Positions 59,901-64,000 of a stretch of 64,000 nucleotides of DNA are shown piece by piece (position 1 is the first letter of the stretch; each line of letters begins with the position of its first letter). Position numbers and translations under genes: made by a program. This DNA is from Pachypanchax playfairii (Eukaryota; Chordata; Actinopteri; Cyprinodontiformes; Aplocheilidae): positions 1,022,279-1,086,278 of the forward strand of contig SSNP01000011.1 in the NCBI GenBank assembly GCA_006937955.1, given 5' to 3'. The notes under the pieces are model-generated. The model made no database searches. It was not told where the DNA came from and was given only the letters and a program-made list of their open reading frames with translations.

Positions 59901-61263
59901 TGGATGTAGCTATGCTAACTCGGTTTTTGTTGAAAACAAGTTGCTCTGATCCTGTCTGGATGGTTACAGCAGTGAGGAGGGATATGTAAGCAATTGTAAC
60001 ATTTGGACCACAAGGACATCTTCTGTGTTCAGACTTTAGGGAAAGTTGAGGAACATTTCTCACTTTCCCAGTTGTGCCCTGCTGCTTCAGTAATCAGCAT
60101 TATTGTTCTCACCTGTGTCCCTCCCAATCACGCCTATCTCCACACCTTCATCGCAACACATTATCATTAGCCAGATATTCTCCTGTCAGTTTGTTATCAG
60201 TCTGCTTATCCACATAATTACACCCCATACAATAAAATATTCACAGTGCCACTGGACTCACGATTCAACATTAGTAACTGCATAACAGATTTCTTGGTGG
60301 ATTTTGTTTTTTTAGCTTTCTCTCCTTCTTCTGCTCTGATCTGGTTTTGTATCTGTAACATTCATTCACATCCACGATGACACTGAGACTGACTGTGTTT
60401 GATCAGCAGAACTATCAAAAATAATTATAAATATTTCTAAAAGGGGAGCGAATCGTGATAGATATTGTATTGGCTACAGATTAGAGATGCACAACTCTGT
60501 TGCTAAGCACTTGTTATAAGAAGCACAGCATTTCCTGTCATTCTTTTTGCTTAAAAGTTATGTTTCTCCATGTTTACTTTAATCTCCAACTCAAAAACAT
60601 CTTTCATACGTAAAACATAAAGGGAACAAGAGCAGACTCACTATCACAGGGCATTAAGATACACTGTTTTACAGTAAATGTATCATGCATGAGGCTTTTG
60701 GTTTCGTTGCTCCTTGGTCTGCATTGCTGCTGGAGCTGGAATAAACTGCACATCACAGAGAACATTATATATTGTCTCTGCTTTGTGCTTCGTGATTGTT
60801 GACTTAATGTAGTTTAATTGTTTTTTGTTTGACTTGACACATGATTGGAATGAGTATATGTGACATTTGAAATTATTTCTGTTCACACAGACTAAAGGTT
60901 TCAGGATTTCTGGTTACTTTAGTGTTTAAGACACTGACATGAAGACTGAAACATTATTTTGATTCTATTTCAGTGGCTTTAGTGTCTGAAATGGGAGCTT
61001 CCTTTAGAAATATTTTCCAGAGTACACTAGAGAACCTCAAGCAGTCTCCACAGATGAATAATGCATAAGCTATTGCTGACAACATGCTGGGTTTGAGTGC
61101 AGCGCTCTTGTCTAATCATGTTGAGTTTTTTTACGTTCTAAACACTATTTTCTTTTTGATTCTTTCTGCCCAGGAGAATGAGCTTCAAGGTTTTCTTCAG
61201 GAGAACAAGCACTTGAATCTCCAGTGGTTCAACAACAGCCATAAAACAACCGAGTATGAAAAG
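14302..61263 (+). CDS. rimbp2: RIM-binding protein 2-like gene, 5' exons only (runs off the window)
   Basis: RIM-BPs are presynaptic scaffold proteins whose SH3 domains tether voltage-gated calcium channels to RIM; their N-terminus is coiled coil. Proposed exons: 14302-14367, 14451-14579, 26436-26558, 54349-54432, 61174-61263, all phase 0 at their joins, so they form one frame. The last two resemble the coiled coil of TSPOAP1/RIM-BP1: an ExE-S-KRK-CE-LE-E-KK pattern followed by an ENxxL-ENxxL segment. Head-to-tail placement after stx2 matches human STX2-RIMBP2. SH3 and fibronectin domains would lie to the right, outside the window. Further coiled-coil exons may be missed in the 28-kb intron between 26558 and 54349. 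The order and joining of the first three exons is inference. RIM-BP identity is more secure than inclusion of the earliest exons. Confidence 0.65.
14451..14579 (+). CDS. rimbp2: Putative second coding exon of the rimbp2-like gene
   Basis: After acceptor tttttatgttccag come 43 codons beginning GTMGCQKTCKVEKLLRPHTE and ending RMRGTDK, then donor AAG|gtgagc. The segment is basic and helix-prone. Alternatively the internal ATG at 14457 could be the start. A second frame across the same bases is also open but ends in TAA three bases before the donor and has no ATG when spliced, so I judge it a shadow. Confidence 0.5.
14841..14871. repeat. (AT)n microsatellite
   Basis: About 15 tandem AT units interrupt otherwise unremarkable intron sequence just after the second putative rimbp2 exon. 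Confidence 0.95.
15313..15816 (+). mobile_element. Non-autonomous P/THAP9-like element with TIRs
   Basis: Imperfect inverted ends, tgacctttcgct...cccgccccc at the left and its reverse complement at the right, bound about 500 bp that is GC-rich against AT-rich flanks. A 137-codon plus-strand frame (15409-15822) starts MVKRCA, which is how the THAP zinc-finger region of P-like transposases in fish often begins as I recall. The expected C2CH spacing and the rest of a transposase are absent, so the frame is a remnant. No clear 8-bp target duplication was found, leaving the exact ends uncertain. Confidence 0.55.
15830..17955. other. Intronic DNA without clear features
   Basis: No exon passes the combined test of acceptor, open phase and donor. 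A stretch at about 16490-16690 looks like part of an old miniature repeat. Several short open frames (for example 16666-16956 and 17187-17498) lack splice context and family resemblance. Confidence 0.4.
17960..18472 (+). promoter_or_regulatory. Candidate alternative promoter and non-coding first exon
   Basis: A stretch rich in GA/CT runs and CpG-bearing sequence (about 18080-18460) ends in a donor, gctAAG|gtaatg at 18473. It has the look of a transcription start region with a leader exon, and lies between putative rimbp2 exons 2 and 3. No ATG-initiated frame stays open in phase 0 to that donor, so if transcribed it would be untranslated and translation would begin in a later exon. No TATA box can be assigned. 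Confidence 0.35.
18480..20090. other. Intronic DNA without clear features
   Basis: AT-rich sequence with a short (GTT)n run near 19817-19830. I find no supported exon, RNA gene or transposon boundary. Confidence 0.4.
20095..22072 (-). mobile_element. Decayed Tc1-like transposon, reverse orientation
   Basis: The ends are related inverted repeats: ctacaactccatttccaaaaaaagt at the left and cagtttttttgaaattgtag at the right. Between them, blocks typical of a minus-strand fish Tc1 transposase survive as DNA, such as accatcagagacgcaggctttt (the complement of the WGCM-box region) and gatggtgaaaggtctagactgcagg (the SPDLSPIE region). Many stops and frameshifts leave no usable frame. The family differs from the intact copy at 7103-8704. 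An hAT miniature element is inserted within it. Confidence 0.75.
21336..21548. mobile_element. hAT-type miniature element nested in the Tc1 fossil
   Basis: A 213-bp near-palindromic element starts caggggtgcccaaag and ends ggacacccctg, with long complementary arms (catgttttagatgtt and its partner). It is flanked by an exact 8-bp duplication, ctgtagac, at 21328-21335 and 21549-21556, which is the hAT signature. Having no coding room, it must have been moved by another element's transposase. Confidence 0.92.
22080..23560. other. Intronic DNA without clear features
   Basis: No supported exon or repeat boundary. Two minus-strand open frames (22034-22327, 22637-22918) have no splice context and are probably chance. 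Confidence 0.4.
23570..24935. repeat. Old fish repeat with gccctccgcca / ggcggcggtaa ends
   Basis: The left end (gccctccgccaaacacc, 23570) and right end (aacctccaggcggcggtaataat, about 24911-24935) resemble a common teleost low-identity repeat whose inner part includes ggatccagatcaatcc and agacggacagacaaaccctgctg. It is split by the LTR-like insertion at 23965-24617. Family assignment is tentative. Confidence 0.45.
23965..24617 (-). repeat. LTR-like insertion, solo and decayed
   Basis: A 653-bp block begins tgtcatgaatgagactgtgac and ends cctgaca, so it has TG...CA termini with a short inverted match. On the minus strand it carries a poly(A)-signal-like motif (complement of tttattaa at about 24035). 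Similar blocks recur in fish genomes as retroelement ends. No internal gag or pol region, and no exact target duplication, is seen. Solo LTR is the best reading, at modest certainty. Confidence 0.4.
24940..26430. other. Intronic DNA, C/G-run patches only
   Basis: C-runs at about 25058-25067 and 25165-25180 and a mildly GC-rich patch (25120-25340) are present. No exon structure is supported. The patch carries a plus frame (25094-25333) without acceptor and donor. Confidence 0.35.
26436..26558 (+). CDS. rimbp2: Putative third coding exon of the rimbp2-like gene
   Basis: A strong acceptor (pyrimidine tract cttattttattttatcttttgccccaatacag) is followed by 41 open codons in phase 0, beginning LRNEVLPLHCVDNLRLLGDS and ending SNQQRLQQKLL, then donor CTG|gtgagt. 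The Leu/Gln/Asn-rich heptad-like content fits the RIM-BP coiled coil, and the phase fits its neighbours. I do not recall an exact homologous stretch, so membership of the gene is inferred from signals and position. Confidence 0.5.
26640..27555. other. Intronic DNA without clear features
   Basis: No supported exon. An open plus frame at 27178-27402 has no acceptor or donor at its edges. Confidence 0.4.
27560..27695. mobile_element. Broken hAT miniature element, same family as 21336-21548
   Basis: The left end caagggtgtccaactccagtccttgagccactatcc matches the arm of the 213-bp element at 21.3 kb, and cctgcttcagcacctgattta and gatgaatcaggtgtactaaagcagg are its inner arms. The right terminus is missing and the sequence is diverged, so this is an older, truncated copy. 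Confidence 0.75.
27700..29680. other. Intronic DNA without clear features
   Basis: No confident element. A short stretch at 29238-29288 (acaggag...attatt|gtgagt) has an acceptor, 17 open codons and a donor in phase 0 but a poor pyrimidine tract and no family resemblance. It is noted rather than called. Confidence 0.4.
29685..30640 (+). mobile_element. Internally deleted, decayed Tc1-like element (second family)
   Basis: A left end resembling gaccgggcaaagttttaaacaccc precedes blocks typical of another fish Tc1 family: cagtatcgtaatgcagaaagttgtgtgtcgctacgacaatgg, ggtttccttccatatcaaaaggcat, and the HTH end of the transposase gene (agtaagcaagtatcccgttcaactgtaaagag, aggtttaacaggacaagttgcagcaag). 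The catalytic core is missing, and a remnant of the right end (gtaataaatgtttcaaacacacag) follows. Stops and frameshifts are frequent. Confidence 0.7.
31273..31307. repeat. (TG)n microsatellite next to LINE 3' end
   Basis: About 17 TG units directly abut the 3' end of the minus-strand LINE remnant, followed by a short TA-rich tail. Confidence 0.9.
31330..33010 (-). mobile_element. Decayed non-LTR retrotransposon lacking its RT core
   Basis: Reading on the minus strand, pieces of one polyprotein occur in order. An N-terminal part (32928-32692) has VPSESLLEDVNAALR and KYPPWKQRLQA. A middle piece (32351-32163) has EGVSLPEETIADIEDSYTYL and then IRYPSGI-W-KEELQTMDVKTQKL. The distal part has the helix APTHDMLSECLRQWG, PLHGMY, RAGLKNSTE (32124-31795) and finally MVVDKLQRKAVVVDISIPSDCN with EKLEREEGLEKVW (31639-31409). 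This is the layout of a LINE family I know from fish, amphibians and cnidarians. The catalytic YADD-type RT core between the first two pieces is gone, and frames are broken. The clade (Rex6/Dong-like or R4-like) is uncertain. Confidence 0.75.
33015..36510. other. Intronic DNA without clear features
   Basis: About 3.5 kb of AT-rich sequence with no supported exon, tRNA or transposon end that I can recognise on either strand. Confidence 0.4.
36514..37110 (+). pseudogene. LINE reverse-transcriptase fragment
   Basis: In one plus frame, the reverse-transcriptase fingers-palm region reads LGLNPTLCNWLIDSLTGRPQ, then TGTPQGCVL, then FAEDTVVIG, the degenerate YADD/FADD catalytic box with Asp to Glu in its first acidic position, then SWCEDNNLTLN. 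An in-frame TGA after CVLTSIF and later frameshifts make it dead. Sequence to about 37110 contains further degraded pieces (AGPQQ-like and CTGPG-like segments). It resembles L2/Rex1-type fish LINEs; both ends are truncated. Confidence 0.8.
37130..40610. other. Intronic DNA, mostly featureless
   Basis: AT-rich sequence. A segment at 39155-39240 is open in one frame, with a HWLPA motif reminiscent of the HWLPV box of LINE RT proteins, so a further small LINE scrap is possible. No other feature is supported. Confidence 0.35.
40618..40945 (+). repeat. tRNA-derived fish SINE
   Basis: A head with ggcaatagcttaagcaagtcaccgcttcaaatccc (degenerate A and B boxes) leads to cttgtgtccttgtgcaagacatttcacctgcc, then caggacagctgtggctacaa, accactgaatgtg, and the characteristic gtgtgaagcgctttgggagtc end with an A-rich tail. 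This order is that of a widespread teleost SINE. It is moderately diverged. I do not assign a family name. Confidence 0.75.
41873..41927. repeat. (CA)n microsatellite
   Basis: An imperfect CA tract of about 55 bp with a few CG interruptions. It creates histidine-threonine frames on the plus strand that are not genes. Confidence 0.95.
41930..50340. other. Long intronic stretch with no firm features
   Basis: About 8.4 kb without a recognisable transposon or an exon that passes both splice and phase tests. It contains a 19-A run near 44771, a GA-AT tetranucleotide patch (aatgaatgaatgaat, about 45677), and a CpG-bearing frame at 48604-48954 described among the findings. Missing rimbp2 coiled-coil exons may lie here unrecognised. 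Confidence 0.35.
50346..50758. mobile_element. Deleted Tc1-type derivative (MITE) with a G/C-run hairpin
   Basis: The ends mirror each other: aaatataaatgcaacacttttgtttttgctccca at the left, and tgggagcagaaacaaaaatgttgcatttatatttttgttcagtgta at the right. Subterminal blocks gatgctgattagacgacatgattattgcac and tgaggtgggatggattaca belong to a common autonomous fish Tc1-type family, so this is an internal-deletion copy. Inside lie 22-bp complementary arms (about 50452-50473 and 50532-50553) formed by a 13-G run and a 9-C run with flanking gttttgttttatt. Confidence 0.75.
50760..52880. other. Intronic DNA with a short GCATGTGAGAGTG tandem patch
   Basis: The only structured piece is at about 52553-52612, where gcatgtgagagtgt-type units repeat imperfectly. 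No exon is supported. Confidence 0.4.
52880..53365. repeat. GC-rich repeat-like block with poly-G run and assembly gap
   Basis: An unusually GC-rich block stands out from the AT-rich intron. It contains poly-G runs at 53159-53176 and 53187-53209 separated by ten Ns (53177-53186). The N run marks unresolved sequence, probably a collapsed or unreadable homopolymer, so the true length is unknown. The text resembles other fish interspersed repeats in style, but I cannot name the family. Confidence 0.5.
53400..54340. other. Intronic DNA without clear features
   Basis: Purine-rich and T-rich patches only, ending in the pyrimidine tract of the next rimbp2 exon. Confidence 0.4.
54349..54432 (+). CDS. 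rimbp2: RIM-BP coiled-coil exon
   Basis: After acceptor ttctgctttttctccacag, 28 codons in phase 0 read ETEISTRRKECEALEAEVKK and onward to QTCQTL, followed by a perfect donor TTG|gtaagt. The stretch lines up without gaps with the RIM-BP1/TSPOAP1 coiled coil as I recall it: E-x-E, K-R-K-x-C-E-x-L-E-x-E, K-K and a later C-x-x-L. Together with position downstream of stx2, this is the main evidence for the gene's identity. Confidence 0.8.
55154..55761. mobile_element. TIR-bounded non-autonomous DNA element, about 0.6 kb
   Basis: Ends ttaaaggtgcaatatatagga and its counterpart ttcttacgtattgtacttttaa are imperfect inverted repeats. A patch near the right end (55671-55695) is a run of purines, mainly G. 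This terminal motif (aaaggtgcaatatgtaa-type) is common among fish MITEs. There is no coding capacity. The insertion lies in the intron just upstream of the candidate microexon. Confidence 0.65.
55881..55895 (+). CDS. rimbp2: Candidate 15-nt microexon of rimbp2
   Basis: A good acceptor (tgtttgttcctattttcag) and donor (ctg|gtacgt) enclose five codons, GCREL, in phase 0, so inclusion between the exons at 54349 and 61174 would keep the frame. Five extra residues would shift the coiled-coil heptad register, which is continuous without them. Such small in-frame exons are frequent in neuronal genes. By sequence alone, chance occurrence cannot be excluded. Confidence 0.35.
55900..59445. other. Intronic DNA without clear features
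   Basis: No supported exon or repeat end. The plus frame at 56807-57205 is long, but it has no splice context and is mirrored by minus-strand frames, so I treat it as chance. Confidence 0.35.
59450..59985 (+). mobile_element. 5' end of a truncated hAT-type transposon
   Basis: The block begins cagtggcggctggccaatagag with ggcgctagggcgccgccctcc directly behind it, an hAT-like terminus with a small internal palindrome. Further in are CCAAT-like repeats (tagccaatagcag, tagccaataaacg) and a leader ending at a donor-like gat|atgtaag (about 59980), which looks like the promoter and first exon of the element's own transposase gene. No right end is present, so the copy is truncated. Confidence 0.55.
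61174..61263 (+). CDS. rimbp2: RIM-BP coiled-coil exon
   Basis: Acceptor ttgattctttctgcccag precedes 30 phase-0 codons, starting ENELQGFLQENKHLNLQ and ending HKTTEYEK, with donor AAG|gtaaga. It continues the heptad pattern of the 54349 exon (Leu, Val, Cys, Leu, Leu, Phe, Leu at a/d positions). RIM-BP proteins carry a similar EN-rich segment ahead of the conserved QERD and MREAAERR part, which must be encoded to the right of the window. Confidence 0.75.
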
Positions 61264-61269
61264 GTAAGA

Positions 61270-62515
61270 GGTGGAAAGGCTTTGTGCGAGACTTCGATGT
61301 ATCTTTTCCAGAGCTGTTGACCTGACCGTCAGTTCTCAGTGCTTTTTACTTCAAAGATCATGAGCTCTCTATCTTCACTTTGATGATACATGGTTTCTAG
61401 GTCACTCTGTAACTTGGCCTTCCTCGTGAAGGAAACATTTAGTTCTATTTAAAAAAAAACCTTCACCTGAAGTCAAAATAAAATGTCACAGGTCTGTTTC
61501 TAAAGCAAGAGGTAAAATCCTGATGCAGCTGATGTTGCTGGGGTTGAATAATGTTTCACCAGACATGGAGGAATCAAAGAGCAGTTATCACACTGAAGAA
61601 GATGGAATCAGCACTCTGCGGTACAGAGATAGGAGAGTAAGGGGCTAAAAAGGGCAAGTCCTCTTACTCGTTATAGTTTATTCTTCTACTCTCTCTGAAT
61701 TCAATGAAATTTTGCTTGATCCATCTCGATTAGGTTTGACAGTTGCATGGATAGTTTTTACAGTGTGGATTCACTGGCCTCTGTGTTTTGATTTGCTGGT
61801 GTTTAAAGATTTGCTCTCCTGGAGGAATCTTTAGTTATTCACAGCTGCTCTGAGGAAGGGGCTTTAGCACATTAAAGTCTGCAGGAACAAGTAAACATAC
61901 TGGCAATTGGGGGTTTTAAAAGTGTTGATGGAAAACACTGCCTCCTTCAAAACAGTACAAACTGTGCTCTTGGCAGTGAAGAATATGTGGAAAGGAAATA
62001 ATTGTGTTTTTCAGATGTTATTATGACAGAAACGACCTCACTTTAGTTGAATCAGAGTAAAATGTATTATTGCTTGGTTCAATTGACGCTCAGTGTTTGG
62101 TTGACAATAAAACATGAATAATTGATTTTGGTCTCTGCTGTGGGAGTAATTTTTATTCTTCTTGCAGTATAACTATAATTAAATGTTTCATCATTCAATC
62201 CATACAGCTTCTCTCTGTGTCCTGTTACATTTCTACCTGCTACCAGAGATTTTGTACAATGTTTATCAGCAGAGAAAAGAGAAAAAAACAGTTAAAAATT
62301 ATTTTAAGTAATGAACAGCAGCTCAGAATATTGTCTCTCTGGATAGAAAACTTCTGCTCTGCAAGCTAACAATTATTAGTTTTTGAAGTACCTGCAGGGG
62401 AAATGTATGAGTTCGTTTTTAGTCAAGTGCTGCAACTGTCTTAATATATTAATGTTTTTAGAAAGGATTAGAAATTGAAAATTCTTCACAATAAAGTGAA
62501 TTCTGATTCTTCTTT
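61270..62515. other. Intronic DNA without clear features
   Basis: No next coding exon of the RIM-BP gene could be found here; the following intron appears to reach beyond the window. Confidence 0.4.
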
Positions 62516-62516
62516 T

Positions 62517-62518
<2 letters not shown>

Positions 62519-62587
<69 letters not shown>
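62519..62587. repeat. (CA)n(TA)n compound microsatellite
   Basis: About 20 CA units pass directly into about 13 TA units. Confidence 0.95.
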
Positions 62588-62590
<3 letters not shown>

Positions 62591-62784
62591 ATATACATAC
62601 ACATACATACACTGAATTGCACATATCATAAACCCCTATTTTATTCCTTATCAACATGAACATGTCAGCTGTTGAAATATTTTGCAGCTTCATTGACAAT
62701 ATGAAGCTGTCATGGGCAGGATGATGCTTATCATTGTAAACATCTGGGAAGTAAGGAGACCAGCTGCTAGAGTTATGAGAAAGG

Positions 62785-63260
62785 CATGTTGTCCCGTTCT
62801 TGTCCGATGTAGAATTTTAGTTGCTCAGCAGTTTTGGGTTCTTTTTTTTTTAAATCGATTTTTCATTTCATGGTGTGCCAAATGATTTTTGTTGGTGAAA
62901 GCTCTGGTGAAAGGTCTAAACAGGAGCAAATGTTCTTTTAAAACCTCTGTGTGCTTTCATTGATGGAGCCCTTCCAGATGTGTAAGCTGCCCACACCTTA
63001 GGCCCTAATTCAACCATACACAATCAGGGATACAGGCTTTTGAAATGTTCCCTAACAACAACCTAAATTTACTCTTTAATCTGGAGTAGAAAGTGTCCAT
63101 GGTTTTCAAAATTAACCAAATCTGACCATAAAACAGTTTTGCTCTTCATATCTGATCTTTTTTTTTTTAATTAGCTTTGAACCAGATAAGACACATGCAT
63201 TTCTGGATCATGTTTACGTACAGCTTCTTTTATATGATACATCTTTACAGGAGATTGTAT
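62785..63260 (-). mobile_element. Second decayed copy of the 20.1-kb Tc1-like family
   Basis: Blocks such as tgttgtcccgttcttgtccgatg, ggtgtgccaaatgatttttgttggtgaaagctctgg, cccttccagatgtgtaagctgcccac, gggatacaggcttttgaa and catttctggatcatgtttacg follow in the same order as in the element at 20095-22072, also in minus orientation. Neither terminus is preserved and the coding frame is lost. Confidence 0.75.
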
Positions 63261-63269
63261 GTTTGTCTC

Positions 63270-63930
63270 TGTGTTAGTTTAACAGTTAACTGGTGACACT
63301 CTCTCCCACTGACTGCTGGGTAAATCATGTAAAGACTTTGAATAAATGAGTAAATTAATCTAGTGACGTTCAAAGAGGAACTTTAAATCCTGTGGTGTTT
63401 TCAATAAAACAACATTATTCTCAGTGTGAATGAAGGGATTTGCAGTTGGAATTAAGTTAATTCCTGCCACAATGATCAGTGGGTAAGTTTGTTCAAAGAA
63501 AGCCTTTTAAATCAGGATTCCTCCATAAATGAGTTGCAGTTTATTTGTTTTGTAGCTCAAGCTGAGACAAAAATAATAGAAAAAGAAGACAGATTTAATA
63601 TATTTATGGTTCATACGGTAAAAGCAATACATTCAAAAAGTTTCTGCGCACCAGGAAACACAGAAAATGGTAAACTATCAAACAAACGGAGGTGGTTTCC
63701 ATTTTCCTTAGTAATGGCTTTGCAAATATTTCATAAAGAAGAAAAGGTTTCCAGGCACACAAAGTTTGACACAGAGAAACATTCAATAAGCTTTGTTTAT
63801 TACAAGCAAACACCCCAGGGCATCTTTTATTTCTCTGTGTGAAAAAACCTGGGCATGAATCCTACAATCAGCCAATTTTTCAAATAAAAAGAATGTCATA
63901 AATGAAGGGAGCATAATAAATGTTCCGCCA
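63270..63930. other. Intronic DNA without clear features
   Basis: An open plus frame at 63489-63842 (117 codons) has no splice context and no recognisable motif. I leave it as chance. Confidence 0.35.
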
Positions 63931-63934
63931 TGCA

Positions 63935-63938
<4 letters not shown>

Positions 63939-64000
<62 letters not shown>
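63939..64000. repeat. (CA)n(TA)n compound microsatellite at the window edge
   Basis: About 16 CA units are followed from 63971 by TA units that run off the window, so the length is open-ended. Confidence 0.95.

Overview
This window reads as nuclear DNA of a teleost fish, probably a percomorph. It is AT-rich and intron-rich, has vertebrate GT-AG splice sites, and is full of fish-type repeats: several Tc1-like elements, hAT and P-like miniature elements, non-LTR retrotransposon fragments, SINE-like units and CA/TA microsatellites. Nothing looks bacterial, and there is no operon, CRISPR array or rRNA gene. Coding sequence is a small fraction, so most annotation rests on exons reconstructed by hand from splice signals, reading phase and protein-family resemblance.

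Layout. (1) About 1-2300: a probable first coding exon of a minus-strand gene (signal-peptide-like, 1076-1129) faces away from the next gene across a shared upstream region; synteny suggests adgrd1, but this is not shown by sequence. (2) 2591-11540: a complete syntaxin-2-like gene (stx2) of ten coding exons, 294 residues, with the SNARE zero-layer glutamine at residue 226. It carries a second alternative last exon (10169-10240) encoding a different membrane anchor. An intact-looking Tc1 element with perfect-looking 199-bp inverted repeats and an open 340-residue DD34E transposase sits in intron 7. (3) 11.9-13.6 kb: a repeat cluster. (4) 14302 to beyond the right part of the window: the 5' part of a RIM-binding-protein gene, probably rimbp2, in the same orientation as stx2. 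Its coiled-coil exons are spread over introns up to 28 kb. Exons at 54349-54432 and 61174-61263 resemble the RIM-BP coiled coil; the first exons (14302-14367, 14451-14579) and 26436-26558 are supported by splice sites and phase. A possible 15-nt microexon lies at 55881-55895.

The neighbours fit the human 12q24.33 arrangement, where STX2 and RIMBP2 are head-to-tail and ADGRD1 lies on the far side, divergent from STX2. Both recognised genes act in membrane fusion and presynaptic release: syntaxin-2 is a plasma-membrane Qa-SNARE, and RIM-BPs link calcium channels to RIM at active zones.

The large introns hold transposon fossils: a minus-strand Tc1-like copy at 20.1-22.1 kb with an hAT MITE nested in it, an LTR-like unit at 24 kb, a second Tc1 family at 29.7-30.6 kb, an RT-core-deleted LINE at 31.3-33.0 kb, a LINE RT fragment at 36.5 kb, a SINE at 40.6 kb, a deleted Tc1 derivative with a G/C-run hairpin at 50.4 kb, a TIR element at 55.2-55.8 kb, an hAT end at 59.5 kb, and another Tc1 fossil at 62.8 kb. 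A 10-N gap lies inside a poly-G run at 53.2 kb. No new system of defence or mobility type was found. The most worthwhile leads are the alternative syntaxin anchor, the potentially active Tc1, the 5' exons of rimbp2 and its candidate microexon.
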